DNA of 64,000 bases from NCBI GenBank assembly GCA_958299035.1, contig CATQJL010000112.1, positions 60,309,823 to 60,373,822 of the forward strand, read 5' to 3'. Source of the DNA: Cylicocyclus nassatus (taxonomy: Eukaryota > Nematoda > Chromadorea > Rhabditida > Strongylidae). How positions within the stretch are numbered: the stretch's first letter is position 1; every line of letters starts with the position of its first letter. Shown one piece after another: positions 23,855 through 36,169 of this stretch. The notes under the pieces were generated by a model. It ran no database searches and was not told the DNA's origin. It saw nothing but the letters and a program-made list of their open reading frames with translations. Made by a program: the position numbers and the translations under genes.

Positions 23855-26258
23855 TTAGGTCGGTGCAAAAATTTTGTCAGTTTTTTCAATCCATCGTCAA
23901 ACACGTCATAATGAAGATAAACTAGTAATTCAAAATGCATCCTATGCAGAATTTTTTCCTCTTTCCAGCCGCTAAAATCTTATTGTGTTTAGTTGAGAGA
24001 GTGATGAGATATTAGCTGATATTGCAACCATTCGTTTTTACCATGTCCAACTTACACTAATTTTAAAAATTTTTGTATGAGTCTATCGGAGGAGCCCTAA
24101 TAATCACCAGATAGGGCAAACCCTTCGCCAACAAAAGCAATTTTTTATAGCCCTGCGGCTTGTCTTTCAGAATTTCTACGATTTATTTGTTGAAGTGACC
24201 AAATTTTACATTCAGCTTATTTTAACCTCGTAGAACATGAAATCTTAAACACTTCGGTCATTGTTCGATGCAACTTTTTATCCTCCTTCTAACACTTGTC
24301 TTTGTTTTTGCCGAGGTAGGCGAACTTTGTGAGAAAAATCGCAGTATTTCTCAATTTCATGAGTGCGCACTGACGTAACCTATGTTTCGAAATCTTCGTA
24401 ATTTGCAGCGAAAGTCGCTCATTTACTTTGTAATGGTAGCGGTAGTAATAATCGAGTGTTGAAACCTCAGTATTTTGTAGTTCTTGCAGTGTTTGGTGCA
24501 ATAACAGGTTATGCGATTTTTCCAAAACACAAGACTTTTAGAAAATTATTTAGCAAAAATCTGAAAAAGCAGTTGAAAGAAAAGAATAAATTGCATAAGT
24601 TGGCAAAAGGTTTGCTCTATCTGGTGGTTATTAGGGCTCCTTCGAAAGTCTCATACAAAAATTCTGAAAATCAGTGAAAGTTGGACATGGTAAAAACGGG
24701 TGGTTGTAATTCTCAGCAAATATCTCTTCACTCTCACGACGAAACACAATGAGATTTTAGCTTCTGGAATGATATCCACGAAGGTTCATAATGGAGGAAA
24801 ATGGACTTCCAAACCCCATTTTATTCGTTCGCGGCAGAAACTGGTCGGAATCTACTTTCGCTAGCGTTATCCAAAAATTTTCATCTCATCGCAACCACGA
24901 GGCAAAGCGGTGTGATGAAAATGATTCAACCCTACTTGAGCTCTCGCTTGCGAAAGAATCATGCGAAAAGTCCATTTAGAATGGGGCAAAATGGGATTCA
25001 TACCTCCATTTTAAATGGACTTGAAAGCCTATTTTACTCCCAGCAGCAAGGTGAGCTGGGACTAAGCCCATTTTTGACCTTTTTGCATATTTTTGATGGC
25101 GATTTTTTGAGAATGTGTTCCTCAGCTCATTCTAAGGTAACAAGTGAGTGGAAAAAGTTTCCTGTCTTTTATGTGTGAAATAAGTGTTTCTTTCTAAACT
25201 CATACAAACGCTATAAAAATTATGGAAGAAGGTTAAATTCACCAAAATATTCGCTAACATTAAATGCTTCCAAATATCAGGTCGATGCGAATATTCCTAT
25301 GTAAATCGAACAAAGTTTGTTAATTCTTCAAATTATCAACCAAAACTAAATTCATAATTTGTATCTGAGAATAAGAAAAGTTTGCGTTTTAATACAATTA
25401 CTCAGAAGCTATCTTTTGACTATTCTCGTAGAAAAAAACCTCAAAGACGGCATTTCAAAAGCAATTTTGAGATTGGTCGCAAGAATTACTGAAAGCCGCT
25501 AGCCAGCAAAAAAAATTTTGTGAAAAATTTTCTACTAGCAATAGTCCATACATTCAACTACTTAGAGATATAAACATTAATGCTGAAAGACAAAGAAGAG
25601 TTAAAGTAGAACATTTGCGAAGTCATCCTTTGCGACTCGTAGTTTTCCGATTTAAAGAACTTTTTGGGCTGTAGGGCAAGGTTTCCTACGAGATAAGCAT
25701 TTTGCTTCACAGATTGCAGTGCAAGTCTAGCCAAAGTTTGCTTTCCCCTAAAAGCTCTACTCTAATTTGAGTTAAAGCAGATCCATAGAAGTCTTGAGAA
25801 GCGAAGGCCCGCATATTATATGAATTCTATTCTTGAAGATGTTTTCGATGCATAGTTATCGATAATGACATTTTTTGATGTATAATGAAGTGTGAAAGCG
25901 TAGAATAAATTATGTGACTGTCATCATAATGCTAAGTCAGCCCTAGTTAGATACCGACCACTTGTAGAGATGAGTTTGCAAGAGTGAGAAAACAGGTTGA
26001 GACAAGTTGGAAAAAGGTTTGCTGAGGAAATTTTGTATGGAATGAATGGATTCGCGAATGCAATATCTTATCGCACCGCATGGACTAAGTCCATTTTATT
26101 CGCACGAAAAGCCCATTTCGCGGGGACTTTCGTGGATATCATTCCTGGAAATAGGAAAAAATTCTGCATCGGATACATTTTGAATTACTAGTATATCTTC
26201 ATTATAACGTGTTTGACGATGGACTGAAAAAACTGATAAAACTTTTGCACCGACCTAA
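23855..26258. mobile_element. Mariner-type element C with long inverted ends
   Basis: Inverted ends of about 118 bp and roughly 90% identity begin TTAGGTCGGTGCAAAA. This closely resembles the established mariner end type (Hsmar1-like TTAGGTTGGTGCAAAA). TA flanks lie at 23853-23854 and 26259-26260. Inside, 23960-24135 and 24605-24765 form another inverted pair, and GATATCCACGAA occurs in both orientations, so the interior was rearranged. The small frames present are not transposase. Confidence 0.85.
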
Positions 26259-26280
26259 TATTAGGTCATTCGAAAGTAAT

Positions 26281-26285
26281 TTCGC
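26281..26285. repeat. Target duplication TTCGC, left
   Basis: TTCGC directly precedes the left LTR and is repeated at 33395-33399 directly after the right LTR. The intact counterpart in the other terminal repeat of element D carries a single TTCGC, confirming it as a 5-bp target duplication. Confidence 0.95.
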
Positions 26286-27063
26286 TGTCGCGGCTCGGTG
26301 GGCTCTGCGCCCCTTCACCTAGCGCTCGACTGCCTTGCGCCACAGCTCCTGTCCCCGAAGGACTTCCGCCACTGCGGGTGGCGCCAACTCACAATGGCGC
26401 GTTACGCCTACACTGCATGAAACAATAAGAAATACATAAATTTACTACACAAATAAACACGAGAAAAATACACGATATAAATAAATGTAAATATACTTAC
26501 CACGGGGAGAATTAAGCTCTACCCCGGGCTACCGATGGGGACTCTACCTTACTCACACTCACACACTAGCACACTCACACACTCTCCCGGAATCCAAGGG
26601 AGCTACCCACAGGCCGGCCGCGCGCCGCCAAGGCAGCAGCTACGGCACGGCAACACCGACCCCATGATGTTAACCAACAGCATCGAACAAAGCTCCCAAC
26701 AAATCCTGCGCGACCAATCCGCTTCGTGATGTTTATCATCCTGGAATTCTATCCTCGCGCGTACATCCAAACAATCCATCAACAGTCCATCCAATCGCGC
26801 GAGGCACGGGAACGTAGACACGACGGCGATATCGTGGAAACCCAACCAATCAATAATAAAGGCGGCACGACGATAATAGTAAGATGACAAGACGAGAGAG
26901 GCCGCACTGTAGCGGTGGCTGGGGGCGTGCCTACGTGGTGTGGTCTCGGAATGAACAAGGTAGCCGCCGTAAAGCGCGGCGACCGTGCTCACGACCGAGA
27001 CGCGCGGCAACACGGTGCTCCCGGCCACATGCTGTGAGGAGCGGTCGATCGCGAGCCGCGACA
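26286..27063 (-). repeat. LTR (3' LTR in element orientation)
   Basis: 778 bp, with terminal inverted repeats TGTCGCGGCTCG and CGAGCCGCGACA. It is nearly identical to 32617-33394. It includes CA-rich repeats at 26558-26585. Confidence 0.95.
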
Positions 27064-27081
27064 CTTCCCCCCCCCCCCCCC
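27064..27081 (-). other. Polypurine tract
   Basis: Read on the minus strand this is a run of 15 G followed by AAG, directly upstream of the 3' LTR, as expected for plus-strand primer sites of LTR retrotransposons. Homopolymer length may be inexact. Confidence 0.8.
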
Positions 27082-28039
27082 ACAACGAAAGGCATTGGGC
27101 GCTGCGAGTAGGTGGTTACGTGATAGCACCGTGACCTGGGGCAACTGCCTTAACCTAAAAATTTGGGCGATGATAGAAAAAAAAGGGGCATGCGGCATCG
27201 GTAGCGACGGAACAGGCAGTGACCCGCCCCGTGGTAAAACACAAAAATAAACACAAAACTACAGGCGCTATGACGCGCAGTTGACTACTAGAATAAACCG
27301 AGGCGCTCAAGGCGCTCACCAAATAAATATGAACAATAGGTAATAACACTTCTACGGCTACCAGACTATGTACACTGTTTCAGGATAAACGCTCCAGCCC
27401 ATAGCATCACCATCGTTCCACCTCGCCATCCATCTCGACCAGCGCTGATCTTACTGCGCATCCAACTCGCATTACGTCACTCGCACCATCAACATCTAAC
27501 CACTCTAAATACACTCATACGTTCAACGTCGAGGGAGCGTAATGCCCGAAACGAAACTTAACACCTGCGAACCTACATGACGCGCGTCCTGGAACGCACA
27601 CCCTGAAACAAAGGAAACCTCCACCCTCTCTTAATTTTGACTTAATTTACAATACAAGGGCACAAAATAAAACGATAAACTGAGAGGGTGTTGGCTTCCA
27701 GACGAAAAAAGTACCACGTCTTTCCAGAAACATTCCCAAATTTGCGCATCTAGCACCCATCCGGACCGAATTGGACGAAGGTCCAGCCTCCCGCCGAGGA
27801 CAAAATGCCTCGACGAGGGGATCGACCCCGCAACTGAAGGACCCGGGGGGTGCAGCACTGTGGGTCTGTTCAAGGAAAGACGGCCCAACCTATAGAGCAG
27901 ATGTTACAGGAGCCTGATGGACTGCTCGCAATGGCTCTATGGTCGGGACTTAAGGCAATAAGACGGCGCGTCCTGTGACGGCTGCAGCTTCCTAAAGTAG
28001 ACTATACCGCTAGGCTGCTCGACCGAGTAGCAACAATAA

Positions 28040-29300
28040 ACAAATTAGAATAATTAGCGGAAAATTTCAATGATGTTAACGCGCTACTACAATAGGAAGT
28101 ATGACTGGTAAGGAGCTGACAAACTAAGATGTTACGCGGGACTTTACATGGCGCGATAGATGTTAACGCGCTCCACAAGTGCGCCAGATGGTGTTAGCTA
28201 GTGGGTTAACTAGTGCGACAGATGTTATACGGTAAGTAGGCAAAGTATAAAAATAAAATTTTAGAGGCGCGACAGTCACAAGGATGTTACAGTATAAAAA
28301 AAATTGACTGACGCGCAGATGCAAAACGTTAGTAAATTTAGAAGTATAAACTGTAAAAAAAAGGAAAATTCGAAACAAAATTCAAAATTAGTGTTGCCTA
28401 CTAGTACCGTTCGAGTCCACACTATCGCCCGATTGTGCGTCCGCCTGCGCTTCTTGTGAATTCGCCATATGTACTGGTCCACGAATCATCAACTCCTGCC
28501 TGAAGTCGTCTTCAGACTCGCGCGTCGAATATCCTATTCCCGGCTCGCCGTTGGTCCCATCATCCTCAAAAAAGATCATCGTCATGAGGTATTCTAGGCT
28601 GATTAACGGCGCGTCCAAGCTGCGCAGTGAGACTTCCCTCTGGACGTTCCGACGATGAATCCACTGGCATGAGCATGATTAATACTCAGCGCGACAACTA
28701 AATGATGTTATGTACTTAGCCCATCTATTTAGCGCGTTACGCTAAGTATATATCGCACGTCGATGTTGAAAGCGGGTTTACTATGCGCAAACTGAGTATA
28801 ACCATGATCAAATGTTGGAATATGAGCCAAGCTGCCGCCGAAGACACTACAGCGAGTACGGGAGTAGGTGTTACCTACAAAACTACTCCACATTCGTCGA
28901 AATCGAATTATGCTGCATACCAAAGGTGTCCGAGTAGAAGATGGAAAAATGACACAATAAGATAGTAATGCAGACAAGAAATAAGTCCGAGTATAAGCCA
29001 ATCCAGGTAAAAGGGGGTAAATCCAAAAAAGCAACGGCAAAGGCCGCGCGTATAACCACAGCCGATGTTAATGGCTACAGGTCCCTGACATAGGCGTCCA
29101 CAGACAAAATAGTATAAACGTATCTACGGGTCGCGCGTCAGGCAAGTCTAGATCCAGAAAAGAAATGCACTCAAGGAACATGCTTGCCAATATACAGTAG
29201 TGGTCGCAGTTACACTAGCTGGCCAGGCAAGTTAAACATACGAACAAGATGGTAACAACTGTGAATAAGCAAGACACACTAACCCTGAGCGCAACAACTG
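28040..29300. repeat. Interior with recurrent GATGTTA and GCGCG motifs
   Basis: GATGTTA and GCGCGA-type words recur irregularly (for example near 28072, 28132, 28158, 28224 and 28282), giving a diverged-repeat texture. No coding frame stands out. It lies inside the LTR retrotransposon. Confidence 0.5.
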
Positions 29301-31539
29301 AGCCAAGTTACTACGGGCGAAGAGTGTCCATGAAGTACGGCTGCGACGATACAACTCAAAAACACGACGATGCCGACATAGATGGTAAAGGAGTACTTCA
29401 CTTGCCGAGGATGTAATCACGTAAGCTTGGCATAAGGTCAAGGTGCAGATGGAGCGCACAGCAAGAGCAAAGGCGCGACACTACTAAGAGTACTCACGCG
29501 CAAGAAGCCTGTAGATGGAATAGGCAATGAGAAAAAAAATCTACACTGCGCCAACAGTGGATGACATAGTACGAAAGGCGCGCTTACAGGATGTAACATA
29601 ACAAATACCAGGATTAACACGCAGTACAAGGGATATCCAAAAATGCGCGGATCTGCTAGCACACGAACGATGTACTGAACGCGCGTAAGGAAAAAGCCAA
29701 GTTTAAATCAAAGCCGAGTGAATAATGGTCTTGCAGGTAGCCAAGGTTGGAACAAGAATTGCAACTACGCAGAACACTTACAGAAACAACTGCAAGGATA
29801 CAGGACGAACCCAAGATGGAGCGTGCAGAAGGTTCTGCAATGAGCAAAAGGGGTGGTAATGAGCTCACGGCTCGCGAAGTTGCAAGAAAAACAAAAATAC
29901 TGACTTGGCTGGAAGACAGGTTGCAACGCGGTAGACAATAACAACTGCAAGGATGGAACAAGTTCGCTATACACCAAAGATAGAATACTTAGCGAGTAGT
30001 ACAGGATCTACTGACCTAACCGACGCTCTGAGGCCAAGGGAGACAAAGTTTGCGCGAAATGAGCAGTTGGGTCGCGCGTTCACCAGAATTACAAAAACGT
30101 AAAAAGGGGGCTATGGTTGCTTATTGCGTCGACAACAGCAAACAAGACATAGGAAATAAGGGAAGAAGCGCAAAGGATCTGATGGTCGATCAATATGCAC
30201 AAGAAGGTGGGGTACACGCCGCCCAAAGTGCGCGCTCGACAACAATCGTTTCAGGACCCAACTGAAGAAAAAGGGGAAAATATGGGACAAAAATTACAAA
30301 AAGAAAGGCGTTCCGCCGCAAAAACACAACATCTGGCCTGATAATGAAAACAGAGCGTAAAGCTCGACAACGGCCTGGCACCAGACAAACCAGAACAGAA
30401 AAGAAGGAAAACAGAGGCTCGGTACCTGGATGGAAAACGGTAAGAAATTCTGCCTGTTTCCAATGGCTCTCTCTGTCATACTGTCCGTCGTGTGACCAAC
30501 GACATCGAAGATGGACCATGCCTGAACGAAGCGCGGCGCGCTAGGGGGCAACACTCACACCCATCGGTAACCTAAAGAGAATACATATAATTATAAATAG
30601 AAAAACACAGAACACACTCCCTACTACCCATAGCAACGAATAACCCTAATAAACTTTCCAACTTACCCAACCTACTCCACCACAGAAGAAGAAACAAAAA
30701 AGGAAGTTAGTACGTAACCGTGGGGTAAGCAAAGGACGTAAGGCAAACAGAGCATGAATAACGACAGAGTGTCACTGAAGAGCCTGCGCGGCACTAAGTG
30801 GCGCGCGTATAACAAGGTACGGAAAAGGTTATCCTGTCGGAGGCCGGTCTGGAAACTGCTCAGGGCTCCTGTCGGCGAACGGAGAGGCCATTACTGATGA
30901 CCCGTTGGCACTTGGACCATATCCTGCTTAAAACCGTGCTTCGTTCCAATTGCCGTCTTTCGTCGTCGTCCTGCTGATGATACCTTTCAGCGTCTTGCAC
31001 GGCAATCCTATCCTTCTAGCACGGCTGCTCTCCGCTTGTACTAGGGGTGGTGGGCGAACTAAGGGGGCACAGGAACGAACGCGCAAGTGCGCTTATTTGC
31101 GCGAACGAAACTTACCTAATGGTACCCCATGTTACACTACGACGGGAGCCAAAGGCGACTACGATTACTGATGACGATTGAAAAAGAAAGAAGAAGAAAA
31201 TATACTACGGGGACACTAATACCGATTTGTGGGAAAACTAAACTACAGTAGAGCGAAGGAAAAGAAGGTGGTGTGAAAGAAAAATCAACAGGATATAGAT
31301 CCAAGGACCCCTAGTACTCATCCAAACTCCCATCTAACCCCAAACTTAAACTTTTACTTAGAAAACACAAAAATACAAAAACTATAGAACACGAAATACT
31401 TACTATAAAACCCCAGCTTACATAAAAGAACCCGAATCCCGTCTCCCCGGCTATGGTCCAAGCTCCTATATGTGAATATAGGACGGTGTCGATCCCCAGC
31501 TGCGGTTCTTCGCGCGTCGCGTCTCGTCTCCACCTTCAC

Positions 31540-32005
31540 GCGTCCACCGATACAGCTCTACGCAGCTCCATACCCCTTTCTCGTGTCATTCCTCCTGTCC
31601 ATCGCTCGTCCTTCGCCTTCGAATTAGCGCGTACAACGATACAGTACTGAAACGCGTTCGACGATACAACACTAGTACACGTACGACGATACGATACTGA
31701 AGCGTGTTCAACGGTACAACACTGAATACGCGTGCGACGATACAGCTCTAAATCGCGCTCCTTGACTTCCATCCGTCTGCCTTCAAACTCTCCATCTCCA
31801 TGCCAGCTTCCCACTCGAACAACAACCCGACGTCGAAACTCTCCTGGCGCGTACTCCGGTACAGTTCTCTCGCGTCGTCCGATACAATCCTAAATGCGCG
31901 TACAACGATACAACTCTTCTTCGCGCCTCCACGATCTGGTCTTCTGCGCGCAGCGTGCTCGACGATACAGCACTAAATGCACGTACAACGATACAACTCA
32001 GGCGC
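31540..32005. repeat. Degenerate tandem repeat, CGATACA core
   Basis: About eleven copies of a unit with core CGTACAACGATACAACTC, or variants such as CGACGATACAGCTC, recur at 25-30 bp spacing (about 31545, 31635, 31660, 31683, 31709, 31735, 31857, 31878, 31901, 31960 and 31986). In element orientation this array is near the 5' end, after the primer-binding site. Confidence 0.75.
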
Positions 32006-32598
32006 GCTCGCGATCGTCCTATCCTCCGTCTTCCTCTTCATCCTCCTTCCATCCGGCATCCATCTTCCATCCATCGTGCTCCTTCAAGGCGTCCATCTCA
32101 ACTCTTCTTATCCTGCTTCCCCAATCCTTCGCTCCAAATCCCGAAGACTCGACATGTGCGGCCGCTGGTACTCTCCGGTACCCCCGGTCGAGCCCGCCGA
32201 CTACGACACCGGCCCTCCACCTGGGCAGTACTTTCCAAGCACGACAGGCTTACCAGGTATCGCATGACGTGGGCGCTCGATCGATTGGGGTTCTAGTTGG
32301 CAAGCTGCCACAGTCTTCCCGACTATCCCCCCGCGCTGGCACGCCATGCTTCGCACCCTGGCTACCTTCCGGCACTCTTGTTACTGGCTACGTAGGTATT
32401 CAACTCTGCCTCTCTGTTTGCCAAGACTTCCTACTGGGGCGCTAAGCGTGGTAGCTTCGGGCTCGTTACGCACGCATGATGGATGGGATAGCGCGTTCCT
32501 TCAACAACGTAACAACGACGCAACATACCGATGGCACACAACCTGCTCCAACTTGCGCGACTAACCCATCCGCGGGCGGCGACGCCATCCACCATGCG

Positions 32599-32616
32599 CT
32601 CGGCATCGATGCACCA
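32599..32616 (-). other. Putative tRNA primer-binding site
   Basis: Reading minus-strand, the base after the 5' LTR starts TGGTGCATCGATGCC, so its complement ends in CCA, as a tRNA 3' end does. The tRNA species was not identified. Confidence 0.65.
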
Positions 32617-33394
32617 TGTTGCGGCTCGGTGGGCTCTGCGCCCCCTCACCTAGCGCTCGACTGCCTTGCGCCACAGCTCCTGTCCCCGAAGGACTTCCGC
32701 CACTGCGGGTGGCGCCAACTCACAATGGCGCGTTACGCCTACACTGCATGAAACAATAAGAAATACATAAATTTACTACACAAATAAACACGAGAAAAAT
32801 ACACGATATAAATAAATGTAAATATACTTACCACGGGGAGAATTAAGCTCTACCCCGGGCTACCGATGGGGACTCTACCTTACTCACACTCACACACTAG
32901 CACACTCACACACTCTCCCGGAATCCAAGGGAGCTACCCACAGGCCGGCCGCGCGCCGCCAAGGCAGCAGCTACGGCACGGCAACACCGACCCCATGATG
33001 TTAACCAACAGCATCGAACAAAGCTCCCAACAAATCCTGCGCGACCAAGGCGCTTCGTGATGTTCATCATCCTGGAATTCTATCCTCGCGCGTACATCCA
33101 AACAATCCATCAACAGTCCATCCAATCGCGCGAGGCACGGGGACGTAGACACGACGGCGATATCGTGGAAACCCAACCAATCAATAATAAAGGCGGCACG
33201 ACGATAATAGCAAGATGACAAGACGAGAGAGGCCGCACTGTAGCGGTGGCTGGGGGCGTGCCTACGTGGTGTGGTCTCGGAATGGACAAGGTAGCCGCCG
33301 TAAAGCGCGGCGACCGTGCTCACGACTGAGACGCGCGGCAACACGGTGCTCCCGGCCACATGCTGTGAGGAGCGGTCGATCGCGAGCCGCGACA
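32617..33394 (-). repeat. LTR (5' LTR in element orientation)
   Basis: 778 bp, the same length as the left LTR, starting TGTTGCGGCTCG (one change from the left copy) and ending CGAGCCGCGACA. It is followed by the TTCGC duplication at 33395-33399. Confidence 0.95.
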
Positions 33395-34371
33395 TTCGCT
33401 TTTTTCAAAGGATCGCCACATTTGAAGAACAAAGTTTTCCGGGAGATCTTGGTAGCATTCGATGCAGCATTTCATCTTTCTAACTGTTATGGAACGGTTG
33501 CTGCACACTCAATGAGCTTTCGGAAAGTGACCGAAATCTGCGACTTATGCTTTTTGTGATGGCCAAGTTTCACAATCTTTTAGAATTTTCGTATCAACAC
33601 TCAGAAGGAGTTCAAGTAACGATTGAATAAAGCAAGCGTCATAGGATGCAGCATAAGTTTTTTTCTCTTTTTCATAGCTTCCCGTAATTTTTTAGAAGAT
33701 TTTTAACCAAAGCATCAAATTTGAACAGGCCTACGTCAGCCACAATTGCATCAAACAGCAGTAATTATTCACGAAACCTTCAAAATGGTAAATGACTTAA
33801 TATTGGTTTTACAAAGCAAATGAGAGTTTACGAATTTTAAATATCAAATTTCGAGTTTTTCGGGTACAGATGTGGGCGCGTTCAAAAACATGAGTTATGA
33901 TGATATTATCCCCAAAGACTGAACAATCGGAAATAAAAAACATCCATTAAAAAAAGGAGAACAAGCTGCATCGAATGACACCCGAGCTGCTCACTGTGTT
34001 CTATGTGGTTTGAGCTGACCAAAAATGGAAATCGGCAGCATCAATCAAAATTCTATCAAAAAATATGACGAGCTATGAAAATTAGAAAGAAATTGTTTTG
34101 TATCCTACAGGGTTTGCTCTATCCACTTCTTGGGCTCCTTCGCAGGTCTGATGCAGAGATTTTAAAAAAATTGCTGATGTTGACAATAGCAAAAAGTATC
34201 GGTCTCAGAATCTGGGATTTTCAGTGAGCTCATTGATTTTGTTGCAAAGATTTTATGAGCATTAGAAAGAGGATGAATTTCTGCGTCGAATACCACCATC
34301 TCTCCGAAACTTCGTTCCTTCAGATGTGGCGCCAATTTGAAAAAAGCGAAATTACTTTCGGAATGACCTGA

Positions 34372-35534
34372 TAGTTTATAGTTTAGAGTTAGTTCAATAA
34401 TTAATAGTTAGCCATACTTTTTATAGCATATAAAAATAATTATATCAATAATAAGATCATTACCTTATCATTATTTATTTGATTTTTATAGTTTAATAGT
34501 TTAAACTCAAAAAAAGAAGCTATGCTTAAGATTTTATTTTAAAAATTTGGTAACTAAACCGGCCGCCGAGCCGGGAGCTCCCCCCCCCGTATAAATGTAA
34601 GCATGGACCTTACCGCCGACGACGCCTACAAGGAGAGCATTTGCAGCCTGGACACAACATTCCGTAGAGTGTATTGCCGCGCTCAATCGCTCGAGTAAGC
34701 AAGGAGATCTGTTGGTGGCCGCTCATCCTTGTAACCAACTTCTTCACTGACAGCGCGCCACCTAAGCTGACAACCTCGCCCCCTTCGCTGCTTTTTAAAA
34801 GCCTCTTTTTGTGCACGAAGTGCACAAAAGAGGCCGTAGACGGCCGCAGGACCCGAGTAGACTTCAACTTTTGGCTGTTTGGCTTCAGTACACCTTTTTG
34901 AATAGAACTTCAGTTTGCAGCATAGTCAATGATGAAAGGATTTATTTTTCGAACATGGATGCAGACCAACTTGACTGCAGTGTCAAAGGTGAGCTTCACT
35001 ACACCTGTTCAAATAAAAGAATTGCAGTAGTCAATGATGAATGGATACAGAACAGTTCTGGCAGTTATTGCAACTTTCAACTACAGTGACCCACCGCCAT
35101 TTACAGGGTATCCCTGCCAAAACCTTCTGTGTTTTAGCCTGTAGAGCAACAGACGCTGCGAACGTTGCTAAAGTCGGCTGCACGAAATTGCCCGAGTCGA
35201 TGTAGGGTGAACGCACGCGAGCGTACCTGCAATGCGGCTGCCGAGTACAGGCGCTACGATTTAAGCAATTCTTTGAATGACTCCACTTGAATCTCTGAAA
35301 GCCGCTTGCAGCAAAGCCTGGCAAGATCTCGATAGTGACTACCTGCGAGCCTAACGACAGCCTCAAAAAAGACTTTTTGCATGTGTTCAAGCAAAATGAG
35401 GCTGATTTGAAATTATTAGCAGTTGTTAGAGATAATGAGCCAATTCAATGTCCGCATCACTGTCTGTCAAATTTGCGTTTATTGTTTTTTAGCACTGAGA
35501 TATATATGAGCAAATAATTATGGCGCGACCTGCT
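34372..35534. other. Unassigned stretch
   Basis: The first 190 bp are AT-rich with many TAGTTTA-like words. At 34560-34590 the composition changes abruptly to GC-rich. Two GATGAAAGGAT/GATGAATGGAT blocks (about 34930 and 35035), each in a CAGT-AGTCAATGATGAA context, suggest a short diverged duplication. No gene could be supported. Confidence 0.4.
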
Positions 35535-35811
35535 AGCTTTATCGGTTTAGCCCTGGCCATTGATCACTGTGGATGTGGTGCTGTATTGGTTGCCACCATA
35601 AGTGCTGCACTGCAAGGCCCCTTCCCCTTCGTATTATGGATGACTTACGAGCATCAATGATCATCTTACGAGCAACTCCAATTCGATTCACCGCATCCTT
35701 GTAATCCTGATACTGCGGTGAGCTAGGACCGCCCCCGTTTACATGACAGTAGGAAAATGCCTGGTTGAACCATGATAAGCTTTTACTTGTTGAAAAATTG
35801 TGAAAGTCAAT
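35535..35811 (-). CDS. Candidate exon(s), unknown protein
   Basis: On the minus strand a frame open from the acceptor-like TTCAACCAG (near 35760) encodes a protein-like sequence including SSPQYQDYKDAVNRIGVARK and ending MIIDAR. A good donor, CTC|GTAAGTCATCC, follows MIIDA (about 35652), and the frame can also run on to a stop at 35539-35541. Upstream frames contain a duplicated VEQ-VA-FL segment. I recognise no family and could not join further exons, so this may be an isolated or decayed exon. Confidence 0.35.
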
Positions 35812-36169
35812 AAATCGAAGAAAAGAAACCGAGCCACCCTTTGTTCCACATCGCACCTAACCTTTTCTGATTTGTAACGCGTCTCTATTTTTCTGAGAAA
35901 CCAAGCTACTTTTTGTTCTACACCGCTCTTAACACGCATCTCTATTTTCTAAGTTTATCATGTTTGGCTTTAGGAAAATACGATAAGTACGATATCACCA
36001 CGTAGAGCCTCAAATCAGATATTTGAGAGGTACTAAATGTTCAGCTCAAATTTATAATTAATTTTTTCTTCATTCGCGCAATTGGAAACGCTGGAATGTC
36101 GATAACCGCGATTTTATTCTGAATGTCATTATATTAAGCAAGAATAATGTTTTTAAAGTGCTGTTACTA

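Larger units (their letters stand above)
26286..33394 (-). mobile_element. LTR retrotransposon derivative without gag/pol (7109 bp)
   Basis: Two 778-bp LTRs bound a 5553-bp interior. Orientation is minus: the primer-binding site (starting TGG) abuts the LTR at 32617-33394, and a G-rich polypurine tract abuts the LTR at 26286-27063. Neither strand of the interior carries a long frame, an aspartic protease DTG/DSG, a reverse-transcriptase YxDD core or an integrase signature. The longest interior frame (183 residues) is low-complexity and unrecognised. LTRs differ at about nine positions (about 99% identity), so insertion was recent. This architecture fits a large retrotransposon derivative mobilised in trans. 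The related LTR at 21188 shows that a family exists. Confidence 0.9.
26261..34371. mobile_element. Mariner-type element D hosting an LTR retrotransposon
   Basis: The left end is TTAGGTCATTCGAAAGTAAT followed by TTCGC, then the retrotransposon. After the retrotransposon the same end continues from TTCGC into TTTTTTCAAA. The right end in reverse complement is TCAGGTCATTCCGAAAGTAA, then TTTCGCTTTTTTCAAA. The right end therefore predicts the uninterrupted left end across the insertion point. Without the insertion the element is about 1 kb and non-coding. Confidence 0.9.

Noticed and set aside
26603..27085. 160-codon minus-strand frame
   Set aside because: It lies in the LTR, recurs in the other LTR (32934-33395) and has no recognisable domain.
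31894..32445. 183-codon plus-strand frame in the retrotransposon
   Set aside because: It is low-complexity Ser/Pro sequence overlapping the CGATACA array, on the strand opposite to the element.
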